Translations under genes and position numbers: made by a program | Shown: positions 19,318 through 30,881 of the stretch, piece after piece | Layout of the letters: each line of letters opens with the position of its first letter | Numbering within the stretch: the stretch's first letter is position 1 | The notes under the pieces: generated by a model | Database searches by the model: none | What the model was told of the DNA's origin: nothing | The model's input: only the letters and a program-made list of their open reading frames with translations | Source of the DNA: Platanthera guangdongensis | Taxonomy: Eukaryota; Streptophyta; Magnoliopsida; Asparagales; Orchidaceae | Length of the DNA: 64,000 nucleotides | Assembly (NCBI GenBank): GCA_039583875.1 | Contig: CM077150.1 | Location: forward strand, 54,005,451 to 54,069,450 | Reading direction: 5' to 3'

Positions 19318-20907
19318 CTATTCTATGTTTAACATTCCTAATTCAATTTTAAACTTATTGAATTCAGTTTCATCTAGAGGCTTAGTAAACATATCAGTAA
19401 TTTGATAATCTGTTTTGACATATTCTAGTGAGATGTCCTCTTTCTCTACATGTTCTCTAAGAAAATGGTATCTAATTTCTATGTGCTTAGTCCTACTATG
19501 TGAAACAGGATTATTAGCAATAGAAATTGAACTTGTAGAATCACAAAGCAAAGGTGTTCTACTTACTTGAATACCATAGTCTTCTAGCTGGTGCTGAATC
19601 AACAAAAGTTGTGCACAGCAACTTCCTGCAGCAATATATTTTGACTCAGCTGTGGAGATTGCCACACTGGTCTGCTTCTTACTGCTCCAAGACACTAGTC
19701 TTCCACCTAGAAATTGACAGGTGCTTGTAGTACTTTTCCTATCTTCCTTGCAACCTGCAAAATCTGCATCTGAATAGCCTGTCAGTAGAAAATCTCCATT
19801 CCTAGGGTACCAAAGGCCTAGAATAGGGGTGCCCTTAAGATATCTCAAAATCCTTTTGACTGCTGTCAGATGAGATTCTTTAGGGCATGATTGGTACCTA
19901 GCACAGACACATGTAGCATACATGATATCTGGTCTACTAGCAGTCAGATATAGAAGGGAGCCAACTATCCCTCTATAAAAAGTTTCATCTACAGGTTTCC
20001 CTGCATCATCTTTGCTTAGAGACACACTTAACCCCATAGGAGTTCTCATGGTAGTGGATGATTCCATACCATACTTCTTTATTAACTCCAGGGTGAACTT
20101 AGACTGGGATATGGACAAGCCATCTTCAGTCTATCTTACTTGGAGACCCAAGAAGAACTTAAGTTCCCCCATACTGCTCATTTCAAATTTTCCTTGCATA
20201 AGTTTTGCAAACTTTCTGCAAAGATTACTTTCAGTAGACCCAAATATTACGTCATCAACATATATTTGGACTAGGATAATCTTTCCTTTGGATTCCCTTA
20301 GGAATGGAGTCTTATCTATTTTCCCCCTTGAGAATTTGTTCTCAATGAGGAAACTAGATAGGGTTTCATACCAAGCTCTTGGGGCTTGTTTCAACCCATA
20401 CAAAGCTTTCCTAAGTCTATAAACATAATCAGGTTTGAGAGGATCAACAAAACCTGAGTGCTGCCCTACATAGTCTTCTTCCTTTAGATTTCCATTTAGG
20501 AATGCTGATTTTACATCCATTTGGAATACCTTGAAACCTTGATATGTTGCATAAGCAAGGAACATCCTAATTGCTTCCAGTCTTGCTACTGGGGAAAAGG
20601 TTTGATCAAAGTCAATACCTTCTTCCTGCCTATATCCTTTTGCAACAAGTCTTGCTTTGTTCTTCACAATGATCCCATTCTCATCCAATTAGTTCCTAAA
20701 GATCCACTTTGTTCCAATGATGTTGTGTTATTTTGGTTTAGGAACTAACTTCCAGACCTTGCATCTTCTGAACTTATTCAGCTCCTCTTGCATTGCATCA
20801 ATCCAATGTGGGTCTAGAATAGCTTCTTCAAATTTCCTTGGTTCCACTTGAGATAGGAAGCTGGAGCAAAAAACTGTGCTCAGATTCCTGCTTCTTGTTT
20901 GCACTCC
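19318..20907 (-). pseudogene. SV-2 pol: reverse transcriptase and RNase H
   Basis: The minus strand encodes copia RT ([38 protein letters not shown] palm at 20131-20900, catalytic YVDD in [11 protein letters not shown] near 20260) and RNase H (19318-20118: LTGYSDADFAGC, GTCQFLGG-type turn, STAESKYIAAGSCC, LLCDSTSSISIANNP, RTKHIEIRYHFL, end DMFTKPLDE). In-frame stops occur after RN (near 20689), at 20131 in the QVRQTEDG region, and at 20908 in the linker before RT. The ends and motifs are otherwise complete. Confidence 0.92.
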
Positions 20908-22490
20908 TTATCTAGGATCACCAATTATCTGATTTGCTGGATGATCCTTTAAGTGTCTATTAGCTGGATGTAGTTTATCTTCAGGTTGCACACCTCCAGC
21001 CTCTTCATTATGCTGCACCTCTTGGTTTTCATCAGCATCTGGAGAGTCTTGTACTCCCCCTGGATAGTAGCCACCATTTTCTACTTGCTGATTTGCAGTA
21101 GAATCTTCTGTAATGGTAAGCTTGTTCATTCTCTCAATTAAACCTGTAGAACTGCAAGCACTACTTGGCAACTTACAGTTAATCAATCTTGTTTCATCAA
21201 AGACTACATGTACACACTCTTCTACAACTTGAGTAATCAAGTTGTAGACCCTATAAGACTTATTATTGTTGCTGTACCCAACAAAGATCCCATTCTGGGA
21301 TTTGGCAGCAAACTTAGTTAGATAAGACTTGCCATTGTTAAGTATATAGCACTTGCAACCAAAGATCCTAAAATAGGATAAGTTTGGTTTTCTGCCCTTC
21401 ACAATCTCATAGGGAGTCTTTTTATGGCTCTTGGTGATAGTAGCCCTATTGATCACATGACATGCAGTGTTTACTGCCTCAGCCCATAAATATTCTGGGA
21501 GAGAAGTGTCACTCAATAGAGTTCTACCAGCCTCTATCAGCGTTCTATTCTTCCTTTCAACAATACCATTTTGCTGTGGTGTTCTAGGTGAGGAAAATTC
21601 TTGAAAAATCCCAAATTCTTCACACAGTCTTGTCATACTTTCAGATTGAAATTTAGTGTCATGGTCACTTCTGATTTTGACCACTATACTATCCAACTTA
21701 TTCTGAATTTGTTTAACAAAACTATATAAGACACTTGGGATTTCAGATTTTTGTCTTAGAAAGAACACCCAAGAATATCTAGAATAGTCATCTACCACCA
21801 CAAAAGTGTAGACCTTCCTACCTAGACTATGAACTGGCATAGGACCAAATAGATCCATATACAAGAGGTATAGACACCTCACTGAATCCTTGCTTTCAAG
21901 GCTATGAAAGGAGGATTTGGTCTACTTGCCTTTTTGACAAGCTGAGCATATCCCATCCTTTATACACTTAACTTGAGGACCATTCCTCACTAACTCTTTG
22001 CTAAAAAGTTGGCCAATTGTCTTGTAGTTAATATGGGCCAGCCTCTTGTGCCATTTAACATAATGTGAGACTCTCTCATCAGCTACAAGACAAATAGGAG
22101 AAACATTGTTCTCACACACAAAGTTAAGACAATAAACATTTCTCTTTCTATATCCTGTCAATATGACCTTTTGATCACTTGACCTTTTGATATGACATCC
22201 ATTCTTAATAAATGAAATGTCATATCCTAAATCACTCAGCTGACTTATGCTTATAAGGTTGTGTTTCAAACCTTTCACATAGGCCATTGAGTGATAGTAA
22301 TCAGGTTACTAGAAATGTTACCAAATCCTTTAATGATTCCTTTTTCAGAACCACCAAAGGTTACTTTAGGGCCATCCATGATAGGTGTGTAGTCCTTCAG
22401 CAACCCCCTTGTTCCATTCATGTGCCTGGAACATCCACTGTCCAAGTACCATATAGGGGCATGGCCACTTGGACTCACCTGCAACACAGA
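20908..22490 (-). pseudogene. SV-2 pol: protease, GAG-pre-integrase and integrase
   Basis: After a TAA at 22491-22493 the frame continues as [20 protein letters not shown], where DSG is the aspartic protease centre. A one-base deletion near 22288 shifts the frame, then follow the pre-integrase/zinc-binding segment ([16 protein letters not shown] ... CSACQKGK, 21922-22287), a TAG at 21922, and the integrase core with its catalytic triad: Asp in MDLFGPM, Asp in RSDHDTKF, Glu in QNGIVERKN (20908-21882). The linker ends IIGDPR then TAA at 20908, a stop shared with SV-3. Integrase would insert the cDNA. Confidence 0.92.
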
Positions 22491-24531
22491 TTACTTAACC
22501 TTAAAACCCAAATAACTTTTGGGTCCTTGGTGCAAGTTAGTCTAAACTTTAACAAATCTGCCTGTAGCTCTTCTAGCAGGTAGATTACTACTCTCCTTGA
22601 CACTAGAATTGTGCCAACAATCCAAGGCAAAGTGGCCTACCTTGCCACAACACCAACACTCAAACTTGTTGTACCTTTGTTTAGGTACAACCCTAGCTGA
22701 ATTGTCTACAACAGGCTTCTTGTTTTGTGTTGGGGCTTTGCCTTTAGATTTGGACTTCGCAATCCATGCAGTTTTCTTAAAACCCAACCCAGCCTTACCC
22801 TTTTGAGGTACAAACTCATCAATCAAGGGTAATATAGATTTAGGTTTAGAAAAAACTAGCTACAATCTCTTTCTCTTTCTGAAGTCTAACCTCTAGATTT
22901 CTAATCTGATCATTCTTGAATGTGATAGTACCCATCTGAATAACAGTAATGTTTTTCAGTCTGGCTATCTCATTCAACTTATGATCCAGCAATTTCTCTG
23001 ACTCAGATGCAGCCATCTTAAGATCTGCAATTTCCTTAGCCAAATTTTTGGCCAGGTTTTTGCTCTTCTTAAGTGCCTGCAGCAAGTCTCCATATTCATC
23101 TATCAGCTGATGAATATCACCTTCAGACTCAGACCCATCCACATCACTTGATGCAGATGTTGCTGACTCTAACTCAGTACTGCAATCTGAATTTCTAGAA
23201 AGACATTGTACCTTACTAGGACCAGGCTGATCCTGGAATTTGTCTTCTTCTAACACAGCCATCAGTCCCTTGCACTGATGGTCTTCTTGTTCATATATAA
23301 AGTTCAGCACCTGGAGAAACTCTTCTTCTTCATCCGCTGTATATAGGCCAATGTAGGCCTCAGCTTCAGATTCTGACTCTGAAGTAGATTGGTCTGTCAA
23401 GATCTTCTCCTTCTTAGCAACAAAAGATTTCTCCTTCTTGCTCTGGTGTTGACTCTTCTTTTTATCTGCAGTCTCTTTTCTTTTATCTGGACACTCAGCC
23501 ACAACATGTCCAAGCCTATTACAGTAGTAGCAAACTATCTTGGAAGTTGTAGATTTGCTTGGCTTTGACCTGCTCCTTTCCTTCCTGTATGACTTCCTCT
23601 TTTGATAATACTCATCCTTAGGCTGAGATGTGGAAGGCTTAGACTTCCACTACTTCTTCTTCAGGAATCTCTGAAACTGTCTTGTAAATGCTGCAAAATC
23701 TTCATCCGAGTCACTACTGTCTGAATTCTGATTATCTGAATTATCTGAAGCAGTTTCAACAATAATCTTAGGAGGTGATGGGGACATCCTCCTATTTTTC
23801 TTAGTGGCTTCAACCTTGAAGGCCACAGACTTTTCTCTATGCTCCACTCTTGCACTTTTCTCTTCCTCTTTCCTTGTCATTAGCTGCATCTCATATGACA
23901 ACAGTTTTCCAAACAAGGTTGGTGGAGAGATATCTGCAAGTTTGGCCACTTACCTAATGACACAAATCTTAGTATCCCAGTCCTTTGTCAAGGATCTTAG
24001 GAATTTATCATTCAGTTCATAGGTACTGAAGATTCTTCCATATGACATCAGCTCATTAACTATTCTATAGAACTTTTTATAACACTCAGTTATACTATCA
24101 GAGTTTCCTTGTCTGAAACTTTCATATTCTTGGTTTAACATAGATTTTGTATCTTGTCTTACTTCTTCAGAACCCTCCATATAAACTATTAAAGTATCCC
24201 ACATTTCCTTGGAGGTCTTGCAGTGAATCAAATTTTGAAAGGTTGCATCATCTATGACACTAACTATGATATTTTGGGCTCTCTTATCCATAGTTGCTAG
24301 GATGATTTCATCCTTAGTCATTTCTGAGAAATCCTTGGGATTCCTTTGGTTTGCATCCAGAATTGAAATCTTCATTGGAATATAAGGACCTTCCTTAACT
24401 GTAATATAGATCCTTGGATCAGAAGCCTCCATAAACAGCCTGACCCTTTCTTTCTAGATGCCAAAAATCTCCTTTCTGCATATGGGTAATTTCATAGACC
24501 CTAGTTCCTTATGATTTTCCCCTGAACCCAT
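22491..24531 (-). pseudogene. SV-2 Gag, two-knuckle Sirevirus type
   Basis: Gag starts at the ATG 24531 (MGSGENHKELGSMKLPIC) 80 bp inside the 5' LTR. The capsid part (24432-23650) contains EASDPRIYITVKEGPY, SKEMWDTLIVYMEGSEEVRQD and LNDKFLRSLTKDWDTK. A first knuckle with RLGHVVAECPDKRKE follows at about 23480-23540, then an acidic Ser/Glu-rich region, a coiled-coil stretch ending EVRLQKEKEIV (22846-23502) and a second knuckle CWCCGKVGHFALDC (22600-22660). Stops lie in the capsid start (TGG to TAG near 24453), at 23950 and 23650; an extra T near 22850 shifts the frame. It ends GFKVK then TAA at 22491. Confidence 0.9.
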
Positions 24532-24598
24532 TTTCTTGATTCTTGAATCTGTCTTATGGATCTCACTCAGACTGTTAAGTCCTTCTTTGAGTAACCTG

Positions 24599-24612
24599 AC
24601 TTTGATACCACT
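24599..24612 (-). promoter_or_regulatory. SV-2 primer binding site
   Basis: After the LTR end CTTTCA the element strand reads AG then TGGTATCAAAGT, a close match to the initiator tRNA-Met primer site. Confidence 0.85.
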
Positions 24613-26368
24613 TGAAAGAATTAGTGCCTAACCACCTAGAGGGGGGTGAATAGGTGTAATTCTTGTTTGTCTTTAAGGCAGCAATTAAATTTAGTTGTTT
24701 ACTTAGCAACAGTAAATGTTACAGCCAACACAGCACAAATTCACAAAAATTTCACAACACAGATTGCACACAGATTTTTATAGTGGTTTCCCAAGGTCTG
24801 GGTACATCCACTTTCCCACTTCGCCTATCTAGCAGTGTACTAGATTCGGCCTAACTTCTTCACTTCACCTTAGATCCTCAGATCTTATAACTCTGAACCC
24901 CAAACAAGGCTCTTACAACTCAGGCAATCTGCCCTACCTCAGCCTACACAAGGCCTACCACTCAGAGAATATGTTCTCCTACACTTAGCCTTTATAAAAT
25001 AGGCTTACAGCTCAGATCTAGAATAGATCCTACAGAAAATAGAGTTTACAAAGTATTTTACCACCACCCTGACAGAGAGAGAATGGATGGGTGGCTTCTT
25101 GATCAGTTCTTGGAAGAACTTGATGGCAGAGATCAACCTCTCTTAGCTTTCTTCAAAGCTTCTTGAATCTGAACTCAGTAGGGTTGAATCTCCTGGGAAG
25201 TTGATCTTCAATCAGCTTCTAACTTGAGATTCAGATCTCAATCTGAATCTTCTTGGCAGCCTGGTTCAGCAACTACCCTTCTTAGATGGAGCTCTCTCTC
25301 TAACTTCTTAGATCTTCTGTCGAAGGTCTTCTTCTTTTTGTGTTGTTAGATATCTGTGTAGATCTTCAAACTTCTGTAATTATACAGATCACTGCTTCTG
25401 TTGAAGGAGGAAGGCTTTATATAGTCTTCCTTCATGGTAACCGGCTGATCCGGTTTCTAACAAACTTCTGACAGCTTTGATAGTTGCAGTAGACTGGTTA
25501 GAAATGGTAGCTGTCAAGTCATCCAGTCACTTCTTGAAATACTGTATCTGTCTGAAAGTGTCGAGACTAATCTTCATCATGTGTAGACACAAGTAGACCA
25601 AGTGTCGACACAAGTGAACTAAGTGTCGACACATGCCTTGGTGGTGTCAACACAACTTCTTTTGTTGTTGTAACAGCTTCTCGACACAGCTTCTTTAGAA
25701 TGTGTCGACACTGATTCTATGTGTCGACACAAGCCTTCTTTTATTTAACTTTATTGAAACTTGTTGTGTGTCGACACATCTCCTTTGTATCAACACAAGT
25801 ACTTCTTTACTTTAACTTTATTGAAACTTGCTGTGTGTCGACACATCTCTTTTGTGTCGACACAAGTACTTCTTTACTTTAACTTTGTTGAAGTTGTGCT
25901 GTGTGTCGACATAAGTCCTGTGTGTCGACACAATTGATGTTGACAAATACTTCTGTGTGTCGACACTGCCTCTTGGTGTCGACACATTTGATGTCGACTA
26001 AGTATTCCAGTGTGTCAACACTAACTTTTGGTGTCGACACAGTTGATGTCAACTTTACTTCTCTGTGTATCGACACAGCCTCTTGGTGTCGACACAAATT
26101 CTTCTGGTGTCGACACAGCCTTTCCAAGTGTCGACACAATATACTCCAAGTGTCGACACAGCTTTTCTCCAGTGTTGACACTGGCATTTATAAGTGTCGA
26201 CACAACTTCTCTAGGTGTCGACACTTGGACTTAGAAATTTTTCTGCATTCCTGTATTTACTTAACCTACACATATAAACTCAAAATACATCGAATACACC
26301 TTGATGCATATCATTGAGTAGGGTAAGGATTCTTCAAATCTGGTACACATTTTCCAATGTACCCAACA
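24613..26368 (-). repeat. SV-2 5' LTR (right copy)
   Basis: This copy is 1756 bp and is the partner of 13921-15685, with hairpin 24633-24656, TATA box 25414-25424 and palindrome array 25555-26225. Confidence 0.95.
25555..26225. repeat. SV-2 palindrome array, 5' LTR copy
   Basis: These are GTCGACA words in the same order as in the other LTR, with point differences mostly at the CpG (TGTCAACAC, TGTATCAACAC). Confidence 0.85.
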
Positions 26369-26373
26369 GTCTT
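26369..26373. repeat. Target site duplication of SV-2, right
   Basis: GTCTT matches 13916-13920. Confidence 0.95.
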
Positions 26374-26807
26374 CAAATCGATGATGTGTCGTAGAACGAG
26401 AACTTGAAGACATCTCAAGGAGGTCACGAAAGTACCAACACTCTTGCAATTTTGTAAGGGCTTCCACTTGAAGAGAAGAACTCCATCCAGATACTTGAAG
26501 ATGACAGACTCGAACAACAAACCTCTCACACATTATCATCGAGTCAAATACTTGAGGGAGTTCTTCATTTTTGTATTTTCAGTTTTCTTCATATTAACAA
26601 AGTGTAAATTCTCCATAGATAGATGTGGCAAGGTCTTGCATGACTTAGGGGGAAAATCATCTGGTTGAGATGTCAGATTCCTAGGAAGGATTCCATAAAT
26701 TCACCGCGGGTGTTGGCGACTAGATTGTGGGTAGGTGTAGCGGCGGCTCGAGGCCGCATTTGCGATAGACAGGCTAGAACCAATAGGTCCTTGGGGATAA
26801 GGGTTGG

Positions 26808-26818
26808 TATATAAAAGG
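26808..26818 (+). promoter_or_regulatory. CO-1 LTR TATA box
   Basis: TATATAAAAGG lies in the right part of the split CO-1 LTR, about 280 bp before its 3' end, on the element strand. Confidence 0.6.
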
Positions 26819-27311
26819 CAAAAGATTTGCAGTATCACCTCAACCACAAGCATGATTAGGATTAAGTCTTTGTAATCTATTTTATTTCTGAAATAAATTT
26901 TTTGTCTTCATCACAATCATCTTAATCTGAACATTAATTGTAGAATCTAGATTTCAGTTGATATCGCCAGACAATATCACTATCGTCTATGGTAGCAACA
27001 GTAATTTAAAACTTCAGTTTTATCCTCTCACAACTTTAAAGTTTTAAAAATCCTTATTCACCCCCTCTAAGGGTGCTACACGATCCAACAATAGCTTTTG
27101 CAAATAGATGCATATTATGGAGACAAAATTCACAAAATGGAATGATATAACTTGGGAAAGCACTAGCAGAACATGGTATGTTTTGATAAAAGGACTTTTA
27201 AAACTTACATACAATTCATTGACTTCCGCTAGTGCGGTGCCTAAGAAGGCATGCTCTATGAAGCTGTTCACTGATTAGTTAATAACTAAATTCAGAGAAC
27301 TACATGCTTCT

Positions 27312-28200
27312 TGTTGATGAGCGGAAATGAGAGTGGGGGCTGCAGGCACCAGCAGCAAACGGGTGTTCGATCTCACAAGAGAGGTGAACAGGAAGTTTGC
27401 AGGGATAGAGGAGAGGTTGTTGAGGATGTGGGGAAATGCTTCTGAATGCTCGAGAGTGGAGCACACTTGATCAGTGATACGAGGAATAACATGGAAGGTT
27501 GATCAGGAAATATCGAGCAGACAATTACTTTGGCGATTAGGTTTTGTTGGTCAGGTTTGCAGGTTGATGCCGAGAGTAGGGGTGAGGAGTTGAGAAGAAG
27601 AGGGGGTTGCTAGCAGCGATAACAACAAACATCGCCCGCTACGGCTTAAATGCCACTCTAGCGATGGGATTTCCTTTGATTATAATTCAGTGTTACAACT
27701 TGAGTAGAGTCCTTTATATGGGAAAATAAAGGGTTCAAGGGGAAGCTGGAGGCTAAGGAAAGAAGTTTCCAGAGGCCGCGCATACTGAGTATAGAGGTCT
27801 ATAGACCGTGCAGATAGTTGATCCCGCAGTTCGCTGAACTAAGCCGAGCGGACTGTGCGATCAGGTAGAGAGGACTGGTGAAGTCGCGCAGACTGAGAAG
27901 TAATGTCCGCATGTTCTGATGCCTTGAACTTGTCGTTCGTTATCGCCCCCCACATGAGAGGTATGAGGGGCTATTTATAGGCCCGAGGATGTAACGGTCT
28001 TAGTAACGTCACCCCCGGTATGTCGGTGAGTTGGTGCGAGTAGACGAGGAGTCCGCCGAGTCCGCACCAAGTTTAGCGGATATCTTGCCTTCTTGATCTG
28101 CTGTTGGCAAACTGGGATGAGTCCGCTGATGAGTCCGATTTATATAGGGTTTTTCGGACTCAACTGGGCTTATTTTCCTGCGTGTGCACTGCTTTTTCAA
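27312..28200 (-). repeat. Inverted gypsy LTR fragment related to the TAT-1 LTR
   Basis: Read on the minus strand, this segment aligns by eye with the TAT-1 5' LTR (28680-29350): both share GGCCTATAAATAG-like TATA sequence (27971-27980 on the minus strand here), a block ending TAATCAAAGGAAA, GTGGCATTTAAGCCG, CTCGGCATCAACCTGCAA, and the terminus CATCAACA at 27312. It is a diverged LTR of a Tat-like element in opposite orientation; its far end near 28200 is not resolved. No internal region is attached. The 220 bp between it and CO-1 (27091-27311) show no recognisable feature. Confidence 0.65.
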
Positions 28201-28305
28201 TCGGAAAAGTTATATTTTTGTGTAGATCTTCACTTCACCAAAAGTGCATTGTTTTAGCCATTGGGTGTGCAATTGCGCATTCTTTTGTTGGGGGTAAGCA
28301 CATGG

Positions 28306-29350
28306 TGTTAAATCAGAAATCGGCGATCCTTCCCAAGGATGCCAGCTCACTAGTCGCGGCCTGCTCCGGGTTATTCCTGGCGGTCGCGACGTCTTAGGGT
28401 GGGCGGATAGGTTTTTCTGTCCGCTCAGGCCGCACGGCTTGGGCGGTCTAAGCGGTCTGACCTCCCAAGCCGCGCATTGTTCCTTTAGTTGGCAGGGGCC
28501 GCAGACTGCTTCTTCAATCCGCCCCTGTAGACCGTGCACCTTGCTAAGCTAACTGCTCCAAGCTTCTATCCACAGGTGCCGGCCAGCTTTGACGAGCTAA
28601 GAACCTTAACCGCTGAGACCTATAATCAATAGTGTAGACCGTGCGCCTTGCTTAGCTAACTCCATTCTCTACTCACACCAGTTACCGTCTCACCGGGGGT
28701 AACATCACCGAAAGCCGTTACCTCCCCAGGCCTATAAATAGACCCCCATACCTCCCATCGAGGGCAGGTTCTCACGCTCGAAGATTGCTCACGACAAGCT
28801 CAAGCCATCAACCCCTGTGGACTCCTTTTCCCACTCCGCACTCCTTCTCTCTACCCTTAGTCGTGCGGCCTGCCGACCTTGCTCTTCAGTCTGCATGGCC
28901 TCTCTTCTGGCACTTTTCCTTAGCCGCCAGCTTCCCCAGTGTACCGTTTATTTGTTTTCTTTTAAAGGTGTATTATAAGCTGTAATACTCAGTATTAATC
29001 AAAGGAAAGCCCGTCACAAGAGTGGCATTTAAGCCGCGGCGGGCGAAGTCTGTTATTGTCGCTTCTAGTGGCCCCTCTCTTTAGCTCAGCTCAACTCTCT
29101 CGGCATCAACCTGCAAGCATAACCGTCAAAGTAGCCGTCTGCTCGACAGCTCCTGATCAACCTTCCCAACCATCTCCGCACTCGGATCAACTCCCTTCTC
29201 TCCTCTATCCCCGCAACCCTTGGACAAGCGCTTGCTCCACTCCCGAGCACTCAGAAGCTTCCTCCTCTCCAACCCCATAATTCTCTTCTTCACCTAGCTT
29301 GTGAGATCGAACAACCCTTTAACTAGGCGGTGCGTTTTCATGCATCAACA
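28306..29350 (+). repeat. TAT-1 5' LTR
   Basis: It starts TGTTAAATCAGAAATCGGCG and ends GCATCAACA. Its first 330 bp match 63471 onward (GGCGATCCTTCCCAAGG, CGCACGGCTTGGGCGG, CTTCTATCCACAGGT). A TATA box TATAAATAG is at 28733-28741. The right end is inferred from TG...CA ends and the matching terminus of the inverted LTR; no convincing primer binding site follows. Confidence 0.7.
28733..28741 (+). promoter_or_regulatory. TAT-1 LTR TATA box
   Basis: TATAAATAG is preceded by AGGCC, about 600 bp before the LTR 3' end; the inverted LTR has the same box at 27971-27980 on the minus strand. Confidence 0.6.
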
Positions 29351-29420
29351 GTTAATACGCGGCCTTCAGATCTGAACAGACGGTGAACACCGACAGTTAG
29401 CCATATCAGATCATCATTAA

Positions 29421-30881
29421 GCTGAGAACCTTGCTGAATCAAGTCCCAGAGATGATCCTCTCTGGGAGGCCTTCGATCAATCATGCCGTGAAAATGCTCA
29501 ACAATTTCAAGTAATCATCCAAATGCTTGCTGTGATCATGCAGCGATTAGACAATCAACCTGCAGCAGCTCCCGTTGCTCCAGCTGCTCTGGTCAATCCA
29601 ACACCAACATTGGAGCATCAACAGGCTTATCCTCCAGCTTACCCACCGGTCTATCCTCCTTATACCGCAATCTTTCCGCAAGGGCCTGCAACCCCTTTGC
29701 GACCTCTAGATGAAGAGTTTGCAGCTCATCAAAACTTCTTCCAGGAAGCAGCCCGTGGAAGTCCTGTAAGATTTATCAACTTTCAGGGAAGTCATCCTTA
29801 CCCATCAGCTCCTGCCTTTGCTCCTCTTGTAGTAGTTTTTCCTTTCTATCCTCCTCCTCCTTTTGCAGCTACAACTTATGCTCTCTTTCATCCTTATGTT
29901 GTAGGGGAACAAGAAGAACCGTCGCCATTTATAGAGAATGTTCGTCATGAACCTACTCCAGCTAATTTTAGAGAGCCCCGGTTGCCAATCTACACTAGAG
30001 AGACTCGTCCAACGAAGTACCTTCAAGCTTTCGAATCAGCCGTAGTTCTCAAGACTCTTTTAGATGCTACCAAATTCAAGCTCCTTGTAACAACCTTTGA
30101 TGGATAAATGAGGGATTAGTTCTATGGTCTTCGCCCTCAGTCCATCACTTCCTTTGCTGATCTGCTAAGGGAGTTCTTACTCTGATTTTCTACTTCAACT
30201 AAGAGAAAGGGCGGTCCAGAAGCCCTCTTTGAGATCAAGCAACGTGAGAACGAAACTTGGTCTCAGTTCGTTGATCTATTCCAGAGAGAAATCTTGGACA
30301 TCGAGATTGTTGGTCAAGAAATGTACCGAGTGGCTCTTATCCACGGTCTTCGTGAATGGCCGCTCAAGTTTGAAGCCAATGTCCGGGCACCAAGAATGTA
30401 CCAAGAGTTTATTGCCTTAGCCAACTCATACATCCGAGGAGAAAAGAGCAACCCAGGCTTCGTCTCCAAACTTATAGCAGAGAAAGATCCTCCTTCTCAT
30501 AAGCAACCTCTAAGATCACCTCGCAAAGATTTCCCAACTCACTCAAGGAGGGAAAGAATATTTCAACGCCATCGATACTCCTTCCCGAGCCGTGATCGTG
30601 CTCAAGATCAGTCGCTACTACCACCAGCTCCAACTTCACAAACAGCTACGGTCCATCAACAGCAAGACGATGACTTGCATGAGTCTGAAGTAGATAAAGC
30701 CTTGCTACAAGTAAGCCAAGTCATGAAGGATAGGGCTAACTACAAGAGGCCATATGGACCAGCAAATGAAAGAAATAAAAACTCAGATCCATACTGCGAA
30801 TTTGATAAATGGCCAGGCCACCTAACAGAAGATTGTCGATCACTTCGCCAAATAGTACAAAGGATGCTCCGGTAGGGTAAG
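29421..30881 (+). pseudogene. TAT-1 Gag, 5' part
   Basis: One frame runs from 29421, with a stop just before it where the start should be. It gives AENLAESSPRDDPLWEAFD, a Pro/Ala-rich segment (29523-29900) and the conserved retrotransposon Gag core, RLPIYTRETRPTKYLQAFE, FYGLRPQSITSFADLLREF, EALFEIKQRENETW and ending YCEFDKWPGHLTEDCRSLR (30294-30875). In-frame stops at 30105, 30117, near 30183 and 30873 break it. The frame resumes in 60896-61081 on the other side of CRM-1. It would form virus-like particles. Confidence 0.85.
30877..30881. repeat. Target site duplication of CRM-1, left
   Basis: GTAAG is repeated exactly at 60891-60895. Confidence 0.93.

Larger units (their letters stand above)
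13921..26368 (-). mobile_element. SV-2: full-length Sirevirus-like copia element (12.4 kb)
   Basis: Both LTRs, primer binding site, gag, pol, internal array, ORF2 and polypurine tract are present in the Sirevirus order, on the minus strand, between GTCTT duplications. Two-knuckle Gag and an extra ORF after pol are family features. Coding frames are broken by at least eight stops and two single-base frameshifts, and ORF2 is also broken, so this copy is dead. Its palindrome word TGTGTCGACACA is shared with SV-3, but LTR length (about 1.76 kb against 2.03 kb) and sequence differ, so they are related subfamilies. Confidence 0.95.
13434..27090 (+). mobile_element. CO-1: 3' end and 3' LTR of a plus-strand copia element, split by SV-2
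   Basis: The LTR starts TGTTAGAATATGC after a polypurine tract and ends GATCCAACA at 27090; the pieces 13434-13920 and 26369-27090 add up to about 1.2 kb once SV-2 and its duplication are removed. The 3' terminus carries TATTCACCCCCTCTAAGGGTG, the C-rich motif also found near the LTR ends of the Sireviruses here. A TATA box TATATAAAAGG is at 26808-26818. The 5' LTR and coding part are not in the window. Confidence 0.75.
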
